Source: Minicystis rosea
GTDB taxonomy: Bacteria > Myxococcota_A > Polyangia > Polyangiales > Polyangiaceae
Length of the DNA stretch: 64,000 nt
Assembly (NCBI GenBank): GCA_001931535.1
Contig: CP016211.1
Location: 15,825,501-15,889,500, forward strand
Reading direction: 5' to 3'
A program made the translations under genes and the position numbers. Of the stretch, positions 26,393 through 34,186 are shown piece after piece; positions within the stretch are counted from its first letter, which is position 1, and each line of letters opens with the position of its first letter. Under the pieces are notes generated by a model. The model was not told the DNA's origin. It did not search any database and worked only from the letters and a program-made list of their open reading frames with translations.

Positions 26393-27718
26393 TTAGGCCT
26401 CCTGCAGCTTGTGAGAGAAGCGAAGGACGATGAACTCGGCCGGCCGCACGGCCGCGATCCCGATCTCGATGATCATCCGCCCCTCGAGGATGTCCTGGGT
26501 GGTCATCGTCTTGCCGAGACCCACGTTGACGAAATAGGCCGCCTCCGGGGAGGGGCCGGCGAGGGCGCCGCGCTCCCAAAGGCTGTAGAGGAAGCTCTCG
26601 ATCATCCCCTTGACCTTCAGCCAGGTCGTCATGTCGTTGGGCTCGAACACCGCGAAGGAGGTGGCTTTGCGGGCCGACTCCTCGATCATGATGAAGAGCC
26701 GCCGGACGGGGACGTACCGCCACTCGTTGTCGTTGCCGGCCAGGGTCCTCGCGCCCCAAACGAGCGTCCCCTTGCCGGTGAACGCGCGCACGGCGTTGAT
26801 CGATTTGCCCGCCGTCGGATCGACGTTGAGGCCGTCCTGCGTCTCGTTGGTAATCTTGAGCACGGGCCCGATGACCGCCGCGACGCTGACGTTGGCGGGC
26901 GCCTTCCACACGCCGCGATCGCGGTCGACGCGGGCGTAGATGCCTGCGATCGCCGCGCTCGGCGGGAGGACGACACGCTCGCCCGTGAGCCTGGCCTTGA
27001 CCTGCTGATAGAGCGCCGTCTGCTTCGACTTGATGTCTTCGAGGGTGCTGTCCTTGGCCCCGCCCTTGATGGTGACGTCCACGTCCGCGTAGGCGTAGCT
27101 CATGGAGGTTTGGAGATAGGGATAGTAGGCGGCGCCGTAGGCCAGGTAGTCCGTCCCGATCCCCATGCGGAACGCCTCCGTGTCTTTGGCGTCGGGCGCC
27201 GGGTCCTTCCGGACGTCGAAGATCGCAAAGCGATCACCCATGGTGTGGCACTGGGCGAGGGCCGCCACGCACAGCTCGTGGTAGTCCACTGCCTCGAGGC
27301 TCACGGCGTCCGTCAAGACGAGCAGCGTCGGCTCGTCCTCCTTTTCGAGGCGGGTGAGGCCGCCGGCGATGTCCGCTTTGGCGGGCGTCGACGCGTAGTT
27401 TCCGGCGGAGACGACATAGCACTTTCCGCCCCCGTTCTTGAAGTAGTGACTCACCGCGTAGTACAGCAAGAACTCGGGACCAGGGTTCCGCGCCACATTG
27501 GTCACCTGGGACTTGTCGTCCACGGTGACCGTGAAGCCCGCGAGCTTGGGCCCACCGAAGAGCTGCTCGTATTCGAGCATCGTGCTCACTTGGGCGATCT
27601 TCGGTCCCTTTTCGGTATATCCGATGAAGGCGGGGATCGCAGTGGAGACCTCCGCCACCGAGGGTGGCAGAGTCGATACCTCTTCCACGTAGACACCAGG
27701 CGTCATATAGGCAGACAT
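26393..27718 (-). CDS. eCIS contractile tail sheath protein, main locus
   Basis: A 441-residue sheath: TPGVYVEEVSTLPPSVAEVS, IPAFIGYTEKGPK, then VVLPPSAAIAGIYARVDRDRGVW, KAPANVSV, AVRAFTGKGTLVWGARTL and the C-terminal AAYFVNVGLGKTMT..DILEGRMIIEIGIAAVRPAEF. This is the only sheath gene in the main cluster; other systems have up to three. The next sheaths are in the second set (527-2946). Either this particle uses a single sheath protein, or the two sets cooperate. Confidence 0.95.
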   Translation of the reverse strand: MSAYMTPGVYVEEVSTLPPSVAEVSTAIPAFIGYTEKGPKIAQVSTMLEYEQLFGGPKLAGFTVTVDDKSQVTNVARNPGPEFLLYYAVSHYFKNGGGKCYVVSAGNYASTPAKADIAGGLTRLEKEDEPTLLVLTDAVSLEAVDYHELCVAALAQCHTMGDRFAIFDVRKDPAPDAKDTEAFRMGIGTDYLAYGAAYYPYLQTSMSYAYADVDVTIKGGAKDSTLEDIKSKQTALYQQVKARLTGERVVLPPSAAIAGIYARVDRDRGVWKAPANVSVAAVIGPVLKITNETQDGLNVDPTAGKSINAVRAFTGKGTLVWGARTLAGNDNEWRYVPVRRLFIMIEESARKATSFAVFEPNDMTTWLKVKGMIESFLYSLWERGALAGPSPEAAYFVNVGLGKTMTTQDILEGRMIIEIGIAAVRPAEFIVLRFSHKLQEA

Positions 27719-27730
27719 CGTTCCTCGATC

Positions 27731-28540
27731 TCATTGAGTTTGAAAGGGTTGCGTCCGATACTTGATGATCTGAAAGAGGAGATCCTCCTTTGCGGCGCTC
27801 TGCATCGATGGATTGGGCAAAGGCCCCGCCACGCGGTCGGGGCCGAGCCGGAGCTCGAGGGCCTTCCTCGGCTCCGCGCGCGCGGCGACGGGCTCGTCGG
27901 AGACGAAGCACACGCAGCGCGTCCCGGGATACCGACGTTCGAGCTGCGCCGGGATCGGGTCCTTCGGATCGACAGGCACCCTGCTGAAGCGCAGCGCATC
28001 GGTGACGCCGGCGGGCGACGCATCCACCACGGCGAGCTCGCCGTCGGCCGGCCCCAAGTCGGTGACGCAGTAGTAAGCCCACCGCGCCTGCCTCGCGGCG
28101 AAGGTGAGCTGGAAACGGGCGGGCTGCGGCGCGCTCCCAGGGCGAAGCTCGATGGCAGCGAATACGCCTTGGGGGAGTCGCGGCCGGGCTGGGTCGGCGG
28201 GGGCCAAACGCAGCTCGCCGTCCGCCCCCGTGCCGGCGTTCGTGAAGACCGCCGAGCTCCCCTGGATGCCAGTGAGGTCCGTGATGGAGGCGAATTCGCT
28301 GCCTCGAACCTGGATGTAGAAGAGCAGCGCGGTGTCCCCCGGGAGCGGGAGGAAGGGTTGTCCCGTGGGGTCGAGTGGGGAGAGGATCCGGACGCCTTCA
28401 GGGGTCGATCGCAACAGACAGCGATGATTGCGGAGCAGGCGCGCCGTGGCGTCGCTCGGCTCGACCGAGAGGTCCGGACACCGGAGGTCGGTGTAGAACG
28501 CGTGCTTCAGGAGCACCTCGATGATCGCGACGTGCTTCAC
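27731..28540 (-). CDS. Unknown eCIS-cluster protein between DUF4255 and sheath
   Basis: A 269-residue protein starting at a GTG that overlaps the upstream stop as GTGA, so it is translationally coupled to the DUF4255 gene. The N-terminal 60 residues (IIEVLLKHAFYTDLRCPDLSV, then ATARLLRNHRCLLRSTPEGV) are followed by beta-rich sequence (LLFYIQVRGSEFASITDL; FQLTFAARQARWAYYCVTDL). There is no signal or membrane segment. Proteins with this opening occur next to DUF4255 in other eCIS clusters as I recall them, but I know no function. An assembly chaperone or a cap component is possible. Confidence 0.7.
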   Translation of the reverse strand: MKHVAIIEVLLKHAFYTDLRCPDLSVEPSDATARLLRNHRCLLRSTPEGVRILSPLDPTGQPFLPLPGDTALLFYIQVRGSEFASITDLTGIQGSSAVFTNAGTGADGELRLAPADPARPRLPQGVFAAIELRPGSAPQPARFQLTFAARQARWAYYCVTDLGPADGELAVVDASPAGVTDALRFSRVPVDPKDPIPAQLERRYPGTRCVCFVSDEPVAARAEPRKALELRLGPDRVAGPLPNPSMQSAAKEDLLFQIIKYRTQPFQTQ

Positions 28541-29115
28541 GGGTTGATCCTCAGCGCCGTGCCGCTCACTTCGGGTCCGCTGACGCCGTCCTCGTCTTGG
28601 AACACGACCATCCGAACCTTGTAGACGAGCGAGGGTTGATAAGAGCTCCGGAGCACGCCCCAGAGCTGGTTCAGCTCGGAGAGGGGGAGTGTCAAAAGCT
28701 CCATGGTGAGCTTCTGGATCTTGTTGCTCAGCGCCGGCGTGCTCTCGTGATCGAGGACGCGGTGGCTTTGGAAGAACTGTAGGATCAGCGAGATGCTCCG
28801 CAGGCCTTGCTCGTAGTCTTTGAAGCGGGCCGCGAAGAGGACGTAAGCGTTCATCTGGATCGGCGGATGGACGCGTTGCGTGGTGCCGTCCGGCAGCGCC
28901 ACACGGAACGGGTCGGCCGGGCGCAGCGTGTGATCCTCCTCGAGGTTGACGAGGAGGAGCGTGACGGCACCGAGCTTGAGCTCGAGGCCATCCGCCTTGT
29001 CGCTGTCGAGGAAGACGACCGGCCCCTGATCGGGCACCGGGCCGCGCCAGCCCAAGCTTGCAGTCAGGTGCTCGTTCACCGTGTCCCTGAGCACGACGAG
29101 GATGTCGCTGATCAC
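28537..29115 (-). CDS. DUF4255 (Pvc16/Afp16-like) tube-terminator protein, main locus
   Basis: A 192-residue DUF4255 family protein: MISDILVVLRDTVNEHLTA, then ITLLLVNLEED-like sequence (VTLLLVNLEEDHTLRP), PPIQMNAYVLFAARFKDYEQGLR, and LTLPLSELNQLWGVLRSSYQPSLVYKVRMV. Afp16-type proteins cap the growing tube. It is the first gene of the long minus-strand eCIS operon and faces away from the AAA+ ATPase gene, so the 320-base gap upstream of it should contain the main promoter. The assignment is secure. Confidence 0.9.
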   Translation of the reverse strand: MISDILVVLRDTVNEHLTASLGWRGPVPDQGPVVFLDSDKADGLELKLGAVTLLLVNLEEDHTLRPADPFRVALPDGTTQRVHPPIQMNAYVLFAARFKDYEQGLRSISLILQFFQSHRVLDHESTPALSNKIQKLTMELLTLPLSELNQLWGVLRSSYQPSLVYKVRMVVFQDEDGVSGPEVSGTALRINP

Positions 29116-29434
29116 GGCTCTCGACCCCTAGAGCCCTGATATCGTCCCACTCCCATTGGCTCTCATCCTTGCCGATCTCGGGTGAGGGCATCCGCTGCGC
29201 GATGCCTGAACGTCAGGCTTCGTCGAGCGGATCGCCACGATGGAACAACGCTTCGAGGCCCAGCGGACGACACGGCGAGTCGTCCGTTGGTGCCTGATCG
29301 CGACATCCGTAGTATCGGCGATGATCCGCGCTCACAACTTAAGCCATTTTAAGGTCCCTCGGATTCAGCGACCGGGTCCTGTCGTGCCACCGTTCGCGCC
29401 GCGGATTGGGAGCAAGGAGGAGCGTCGCGGCTCG
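29116..29434. promoter_or_regulatory. Divergent eCIS control region
   Basis: The 319-base gap between the eCIS operon (minus) and the AAA+ gene (plus). It holds a perfect palindrome with arms GCCTGA (29204-29209) and TCAGGC (29213-29218), nested inside wider arms CCGCT (29192-29196) and AGCGG (29226-29230). It also has an AT-rich inverted repeat, CTTAA (29338-29342) and TTAAG (29349-29353). No convincing -35/-10 or sigma-54 promoter could be assigned. These repeats are candidate regulator sites, not proven ones. Confidence 0.4.
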
Positions 29435-30793
29435 ATGGGTATGGCAACGATGAACAAGATCGTGGAGAACGCCGCCGATCTCGAGCGGGAGCTGACGTGG
29501 TTTTGCAGCGTCCTCGCGGCGCGGATGAAGCTTCATTTCGGCAAGGAAGCGATGGAGACGAGCGTGCTCGACATCGCGCCGCCCGATCTCGGCGGGTCGA
29601 GCTCGGAGTATGCCGGCTTCGTGCGGCGCCATGAGCTCTCCTTCGTCGAGCGCCTCGCGCTGGTGCTCGCCTTGGTCCCGCACCTGCGGCCTCAGCTCCT
29701 CGATGTCTGCTTTGCCCGCGATACCACCGTGGATCGGAGGCTCACCGAGCTCGGCGGCGCCCAACTCGGATCCGATGGCGAGGTCCTGCCCACGGCCGAG
29801 ACGCTGGCGTTCATTCTTGGAGGTGACGACTTGGCGCTTCGGTTTTCGGTGCAGCTCCTCCTGGATCCAGAGCACCTCTTCGCCAAGCACGATGTCCTCA
29901 GGCTCGGGGGCAGTGACCAGGTGACGCCGATGAAGGCTCCCCTCCAGATCTCGGAGGAGCTGCTCTGTCTCTTCACCCTCGGCGAGCCGCGTCGGCCGGG
30001 CTGCGGGCCCGGGTTTCCCGCCCAACGCATCGAGACTCGCCTCGCCTGGGAGGACGTGGTTTTGCACCCGAGCACCCGTAAGCACCTCGAAGAGATCCAG
30101 ACCTGGATCGAGCACGGAGAGACGTTGATGGACGACTGGGGCATGGCCGGAAAGCTGCGCCCCGGCTACCGCACCCTGTTCTATGGACCGCCGGGCACGG
30201 GCAAGACGATGACCGCCTGTCTGCTCGGCAAGTCCACCGGCCGTGAGGTCTACAAAGTGGATCTCTCCTTGGTGATATCGAAATACATCGGGGAGACGGA
30301 GAAGAACCTCGGCCGCGTCTTCGACCAGGCCGAGCACCGGAATTGGATCCTGTTCTTCGACGAGGCGGACGCGCTCTTCGGCAAGCGCAGTGAGACGCGG
30401 GACGCCCACGACCGTTACGCCAACCAGCAGGTCTCTTTCCTCTTGCAGCGCATCGAGACCTTCGGCGGGCTCTCGATCCTGGCTTCCAACCTGCGCGACA
30501 ACCTCGATGAGGCTTTTGCGCGAAGGTTCGAGTCGATCATCTACTTCCCGGTGCCGCGCGCCGAGGAGCGCGTGCAGCTCTGGCGACAGGGGTTGTCGCC
30601 CAAGGCGAGGCTCGATGGCGCCGTGGACCTGGAGAAGATCGCGCGCGAGCACGCGCTCGCGGGGGGCGCGATCACGAACGTCATCCGCTACGCCTCACTT
30701 CAGGCTTTGAAGGAGGGCGGCCGTCCGCTCACGACAGAGGATCTCTTGCAGGGCATTCGGAAGGAGTATGCCAAAGAAGGGAAGGCGGGTTGA
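29435..30793 (+). CDS. AAA+ ATPase of the eCIS (Afp15/Pvc15-like)
   Basis: About 452 residues. The N-terminal 200 residues are the Afp15-specific helical region (MNKIVENAADLERELTWFC; HELSFVERLALVLALVPHL). The AAA+ core has Walker A GPPGTGKT at about 251-258, Walker B ILFFDEAD at about 304-311, an arginine-finger region (DEAFARRFESIIYF) and sensor 2. Afp15/Pvc15 ATPases are needed for assembly of the particle or cargo loading. The ATG at 29435 is chosen from an AAGGAGG 14 bases upstream, a rather long spacing; an ATG at 29441 is close by. The gene is divergent from the structural operon, which is less usual than a single transcript. Confidence 0.93.
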   Translation: MGMATMNKIVENAADLERELTWFCSVLAARMKLHFGKEAMETSVLDIAPPDLGGSSSEYAGFVRRHELSFVERLALVLALVPHLRPQLLDVCFARDTTVDRRLTELGGAQLGSDGEVLPTAETLAFILGGDDLALRFSVQLLLDPEHLFAKHDVLRLGGSDQVTPMKAPLQISEELLCLFTLGEPRRPGCGPGFPAQRIETRLAWEDVVLHPSTRKHLEEIQTWIEHGETLMDDWGMAGKLRPGYRTLFYGPPGTGKTMTACLLGKSTGREVYKVDLSLVISKYIGETEKNLGRVFDQAEHRNWILFFDEADALFGKRSETRDAHDRYANQQVSFLLQRIETFGGLSILASNLRDNLDEAFARRFESIIYFPVPRAEERVQLWRQGLSPKARLDGAVDLEKIAREHALAGGAITNVIRYASLQALKEGGRPLTTEDLLQGIRKEYAKEGKAG

Positions 30794-30972
30794 GCGAACG
30801 TCCATTCGCCTTCTTCGACCAACGACTAGACAGCGCAGTTGGGGCCGAACGAACGCACCTGTCCTCTCCGCGCCTCCGCGAGCGCTCGCCCGGCGAGGAG
30901 CGGGGCGAGCTCGGGTCAATCGACGGCTTGCGCGATCGTGGCCGAGGGCCACGTACGGTGACGGAGGTGCCC

Positions 30973-31467
30973 ATGACCCGGAAACAGAACGCCATGGAAC
31001 CGATCATCGGTCTGGTTCTGCTCGATCTCGCGACGGTGGACGCCTACGGAATCGCCCTCGAGGCCTGCACGACGAAGGAGATCCGCGATCAGCTCGAGAG
31101 CTTCCGAGGGGATCACGAGCGCCACGTGCGCGAGCTGTCCGAGTGGGTTCGATCCCAAGGTGGGGAGCCTCCCACGCAGATCGACCCGAGCGGCGAGATC
31201 ATCCGCGGATATACCGATCTGGCGAGCGAGGAGGAGCGGAGCGCGATCCTGGTCATGCAGGGCAACGAGGAGCTCACCAACCAGGCCTACGCATCCGCGC
31301 TCCGCGCCAAGGTGCCGGAGGATGTGCGCGCCATCGTGGTGCGGAATTTCGAGGACGAGCGGCGCCACGCTGCCTGGCTCCGAGGAGCGATCAAGCTTCG
31401 CGGCTGGGATCACGAGGCGCCCGAGCTGCGCGAGCTCGCAGAGCAGGTGCTGCCCAAGGCTGCCTGA
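30973..31467 (+). CDS. Ferritin-like four-helix protein
   Basis: A 164-residue all-helical protein. An ATG at 30973 has GGAGG six bases upstream, which decides the start over a longer upstream frame. Two Glu/His-rich helices, FRGDHERHVRELSEWV and NFEDERRHAAWL, give the paired ExxH-type ligands of ferritin-like di-iron proteins (DUF2383-like). No signal peptide is visible. Such proteins often respond to oxidative or metal stress. It lies downstream of the eCIS ATPase by 179 bases and converges on the sigma-factor gene, leaving only 27 bases between them, so a link with the eCIS is not evident. Confidence 0.7.
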   Translation: MTRKQNAMEPIIGLVLLDLATVDAYGIALEACTTKEIRDQLESFRGDHERHVRELSEWVRSQGGEPPTQIDPSGEIIRGYTDLASEEERSAILVMQGNEELTNQAYASALRAKVPEDVRAIVVRNFEDERRHAAWLRGAIKLRGWDHEAPELRELAEQVLPKAA

Positions 31468-31494
31468 GCACGAGCTGGTGCGACGCGCGTCCGA

Positions 31495-32721
31495 TCATCC
31501 GACCGCGAGATAGCTGTCGAGCTCTCCGGCCTGCGACGGCTGCCTCAACTTGCGCAGCGCCTCGGCCTCGATCTGGCGGACGCGCTCGCGCGAGACCGAG
31601 AGCGACGCGCCGATCTCGGCCAGCGTCTGCTCCGGCGCGTCGTCGAGCCCGAAGCGGCGGCGCAGCACGTCCTGCTCGCGCGGCGTGAGGTGCTCGAGCA
31701 GCCGTACGGTCTGCGCGCGCATGTGGATCTCTGCGATTTGCTCGTCGGGCGCGAGCGTGCTCCGATCGGGGATGAGCTCGCCGAGCCGCGTGTCGCGATC
31801 CTCGCGCGCGGGCGTGTCGAGGCTCAGCGGCTCGAGCGACGGCGCGAGCGCGGCGCGCACCTTCTCGGGCACGAGGCCGCTCTGCTCGCCGAGCTCCGCC
31901 TCGGTCGGCTCGCGGCCGTGCGTCGCTTCGAACGTGCGCGAGAGGCGGCGCACGCGCTGCCGCGTTGCCGTGAGGTGCGCGGGCACGCGGATGGTCTTGG
32001 CTTGATCGGTGATCGCGCGGTTGATCTGATGCCGCACCCACCACATCGCGTACGTGCCGAAGCGGAGGCCGCGGTGGTGATCGAATTTGTCGACGGCCTT
32101 CATCAAGCCGAGGTTCCCCTCCTGCACGAGATCGTGGAGCGCGAGGCCGCGGCCGGCGAAGCGCTTCGCGAGCATCGTGACGAGGCCGACGTTCGCGTTC
32201 ACGAGCTCGGCCTTGGCGTCGTCGGCGAAGCGGCGGCCCTTTTCGACGGCGGCGAGGCGGCGGCGCGTCGACGTGTTTCGTGGAGCCGCGCGGAGCGCCC
32301 CCGCGACGCGATCGAGGGTGCGGCGGTGCAGGCGGAGGAGCTCGAGCTCTTCGAGCAGGCGGCGCTTCGCCTGCGTATCCTCTCCGCGCGCGAGCGCTCC
32401 GGCGAGTCCGCGCGCGAGCGCTCCGGCGAGCGCGAGCGCGTCGGCAAGGCGGCGAGCCACCTCGTCGTCGGCGTGGTCCGCGCTGCGCAGCACGTCCGAC
32501 ACGCAGACGTCGCCCGCCTCGAGCTCGCGCCCGATGGCGCCGAGCTCGCCGAGTGCGATCGGCGATTGGGCGAGTGCGCGCAGGATGAGCCGCTCGCCCT
32601 CTTCCACACGGCGGCCGAGCTCGGCCTCCTGCTCGCGTGTGAGCGTCCGCTTCCCGGTCTCGGATCGAACCGGGGGAGTCGGCGTTTCAACGCCAAGATG
32701 GTGCTTGTTTTCCTTCTTCAT
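31495..32721 (-). CDS. Sigma-70 family RNA polymerase sigma factor (group 2, RpoD/SigB-like)
   Basis: A 408-residue sigma factor. Region 1.2 is near the N-terminus (LTREQEAELGRRVEEGERLI). Region 2 is AKAELVNANVGLVTMLAKRFA, then LHDLVQEGNLGLMKAVDKFD and FGTYAMWWVRHQINRAI. Region 3 is VPAHLTATRQRVRRLSR. Region 4 is LTPREQDVLRRRFGLDD with the HTH LAEIGASLSVSRERVRQIEAEAL. It is shorter than primary RpoD and lacks region 1.1, so an alternative, stress or developmental sigma factor is likely. A Leu/Ala/Gly/Arg-rich linker between regions 1.2 and 2 contains a perfect tandem duplication. Target genes are unknown. Confidence 0.93.
   Translation of the reverse strand: MKKENKHHLGVETPTPPVRSETGKRTLTREQEAELGRRVEEGERLILRALAQSPIALGELGAIGRELEAGDVCVSDVLRSADHADDEVARRLADALALAGALARGLAGALARGEDTQAKRRLLEELELLRLHRRTLDRVAGALRAAPRNTSTRRRLAAVEKGRRFADDAKAELVNANVGLVTMLAKRFAGRGLALHDLVQEGNLGLMKAVDKFDHHRGLRFGTYAMWWVRHQINRAITDQAKTIRVPAHLTATRQRVRRLSRTFEATHGREPTEAELGEQSGLVPEKVRAALAPSLEPLSLDTPAREDRDTRLGELIPDRSTLAPDEQIAEIHMRAQTVRLLEHLTPREQDVLRRRFGLDDAPEQTLAEIGASLSVSRERVRQIEAEALRKLRQPSQAGELDSYLAVG
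32383..32430 (-). repeat. Perfect 24-bp tandem duplication inside sigma factor gene
   Basis: Two exact head-to-tail copies of a 24-base unit (32383-32406 and 32407-32430) encode LAGALARG twice. They lie in the non-conserved linker between regions 1.2 and 2, so length change should be tolerated. Confidence 0.9.
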
Positions 32722-33290
32722 GAGCCGAGACGGGCGGACGACCGAGTGCGGAATCCCTCACGTCGCGGGCTCTTCGCGGGCCGGCTCGCGCGCTTGGAAC
32801 GAACGCGCCGCGCGGCCATCGGTGCTCCACCCAGCGTGCGCAGGATAATCACGAACGGCCGTCGGGAAAGGGCTGTCCCGGCCAGATGGGGTATCTTCGC
32901 TCTCGCTCGTTGCCGGGGTCGAAGCGCATTCCGCCGTGCGGCTCACGCCGCGCGAGCGCGACGATCTCGGCGCGGCGGAGCCCGCTGATACGAATCACGG
33001 CGAACGGAGGAGCTGGGCGAATGCTTGCGGGATCGGGTGAGGTTGGGTCGCGAACGGTGGAGGCTTTGGCGCGAGTTCGAGATGAAGCACGGCATTGTCC
33101 TCAACCTCATCTTCAATCGTATGTGACGAGACGCTTCAAGCACTCGACAGGACTTGCCGACCGACGATTGGATGCCCAGCGCCTCACGCGCGGCAGAGGT
33201 CCGCGTCGTTGGAGGGTAAACGCACGACGATCGGGAAGCGCGCGGCGTCGAGGGGGCCTCGTCGCGCGAAGGGTAGGCGCACGCAGCAGC
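32722..33290. other. Intergenic, 569 bases, no gene found
   Basis: The space between the sigma-factor start and the end of the transglycosylase-like gene. It should contain the promoter of the sigma factor near 32722-32850. Long open frames here have no family match and no ribosome sites; short peptide-like stretches around 33000-33130 also lack a start codon. I see no RNA gene or strong hairpin. Confidence 0.5.
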
Positions 33291-33935
33291 TCAGGGCGCG
33301 CCCTTGCTGGAGGCATCGAGGCCTTCCTTCGTGAGCGCGTCGTCCGCCGGCACGGGCTGGCGCACGAAGAGCCGCTCCGCCAGCGCGACCCGCTCGCGCG
33401 ACTGCTGATGACCGAGGCCGCAGACGCCGGACGCGTAAGCGTTCAGGATGAAGTCGGGCCCATCTTGGCTGCACGCGCCGACCGAGCGCCGCGCCAAGTG
33501 AAGCCCGGCGCGGAAGCATTTGCGGCGATCGGCGAAGAGATCTTCCTTGGTCCAGCCCTCCGGCGTCGTGCCTTTGCCCACGCGGATCTGGAGCATGCAC
33601 GCGCTCCGCCCGCTGTCGCAGCGCGCGTTCCGACCATCGCGGCCGCGGTAGCAGGGGCCGCGGTCGGTGTCGGGCGCGAGCCCGCTCTCCTTGAGGGCGA
33701 GCGCGAGGAGGAGGGCGGCGGTGCGCGCGCGGCCGCGCTTCCCCGCGAACAGCGGGCGCTCCGCGGGATCGTAAGCGACGGCCTGCAGATCCTCGGCGAT
33801 GCTCCGGTAGCGCGCCGAGCGCGCTTCGGCGGTCTCCTCCCACCCCGGATAGCTCTGGGCGGCTGCGAATCGATCGGGAGGCGCCGCCCACATCATGAGC
33901 GCCTGGAGCCATGCGACAACGGTGCTTGTGCTCAT
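33291..33935 (-). CDS. Lytic-transglycosylase-like (SLT fold) protein
   Basis: About 214 residues. The sequence ALLLALALKESGLAPDTDRG (a Glu flanked by Ser, as in the catalytic ES motif of SLT domains) is followed by SACMLQIRVGKG in place of the usual GLMQI, then a Cys-rich segment and FILNAYASGVCG in place of AYNAG. The order of motifs matches soluble lytic transglycosylases, which cut peptidoglycan glycan strands, although they are divergent. The short hydrophobic N-terminus (VVAWLQALMMWAA) may be a weak signal peptide. The start at ATG 33935 is the most likely. It lies 251 bases from the hybrid kinase, on the same strand. Confidence 0.6.
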   Translation of the reverse strand: MSTSTVVAWLQALMMWAAPPDRFAAAQSYPGWEETAEARSARYRSIAEDLQAVAYDPAERPLFAGKRGRARTAALLLALALKESGLAPDTDRGPCYRGRDGRNARCDSGRSACMLQIRVGKGTTPEGWTKEDLFADRRKCFRAGLHLARRSVGACSQDGPDFILNAYASGVCGLGHQQSRERVALAERLFVRQPVPADDALTKEGLDASSKGAP

Positions 33936-34186
33936 GGCCGAGGGATCCCCGCAATGCGACGCGGTACCAAGCCGGGGATATCCTGAGCTCGCATGAAGGC
34001 ATCGTGATCCGCGCACACGAGGCCTCTGTCGAGTCGGCATGTGCCTTCCTTTCAGCAAGGTATTCCTCGGACACGATGCCCGTCGAATCCTGACGACGAT
34101 CCAAGGATGGACCGACTGGGGCGCCGTCGGTTCATCCCCGCGCGGACGTTCCCACGATGTCGACCCACTCCCACGCTCGCAAGGCA

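Noticed and set aside
32886..33986. A long plus-strand open frame through the sigma-factor upstream gap and the transglycosylase gene.
   Set aside because: It is antisense to a gene with family motifs, has no ribosome site or recognisable domain, and follows from the high GC content that suppresses stop codons.
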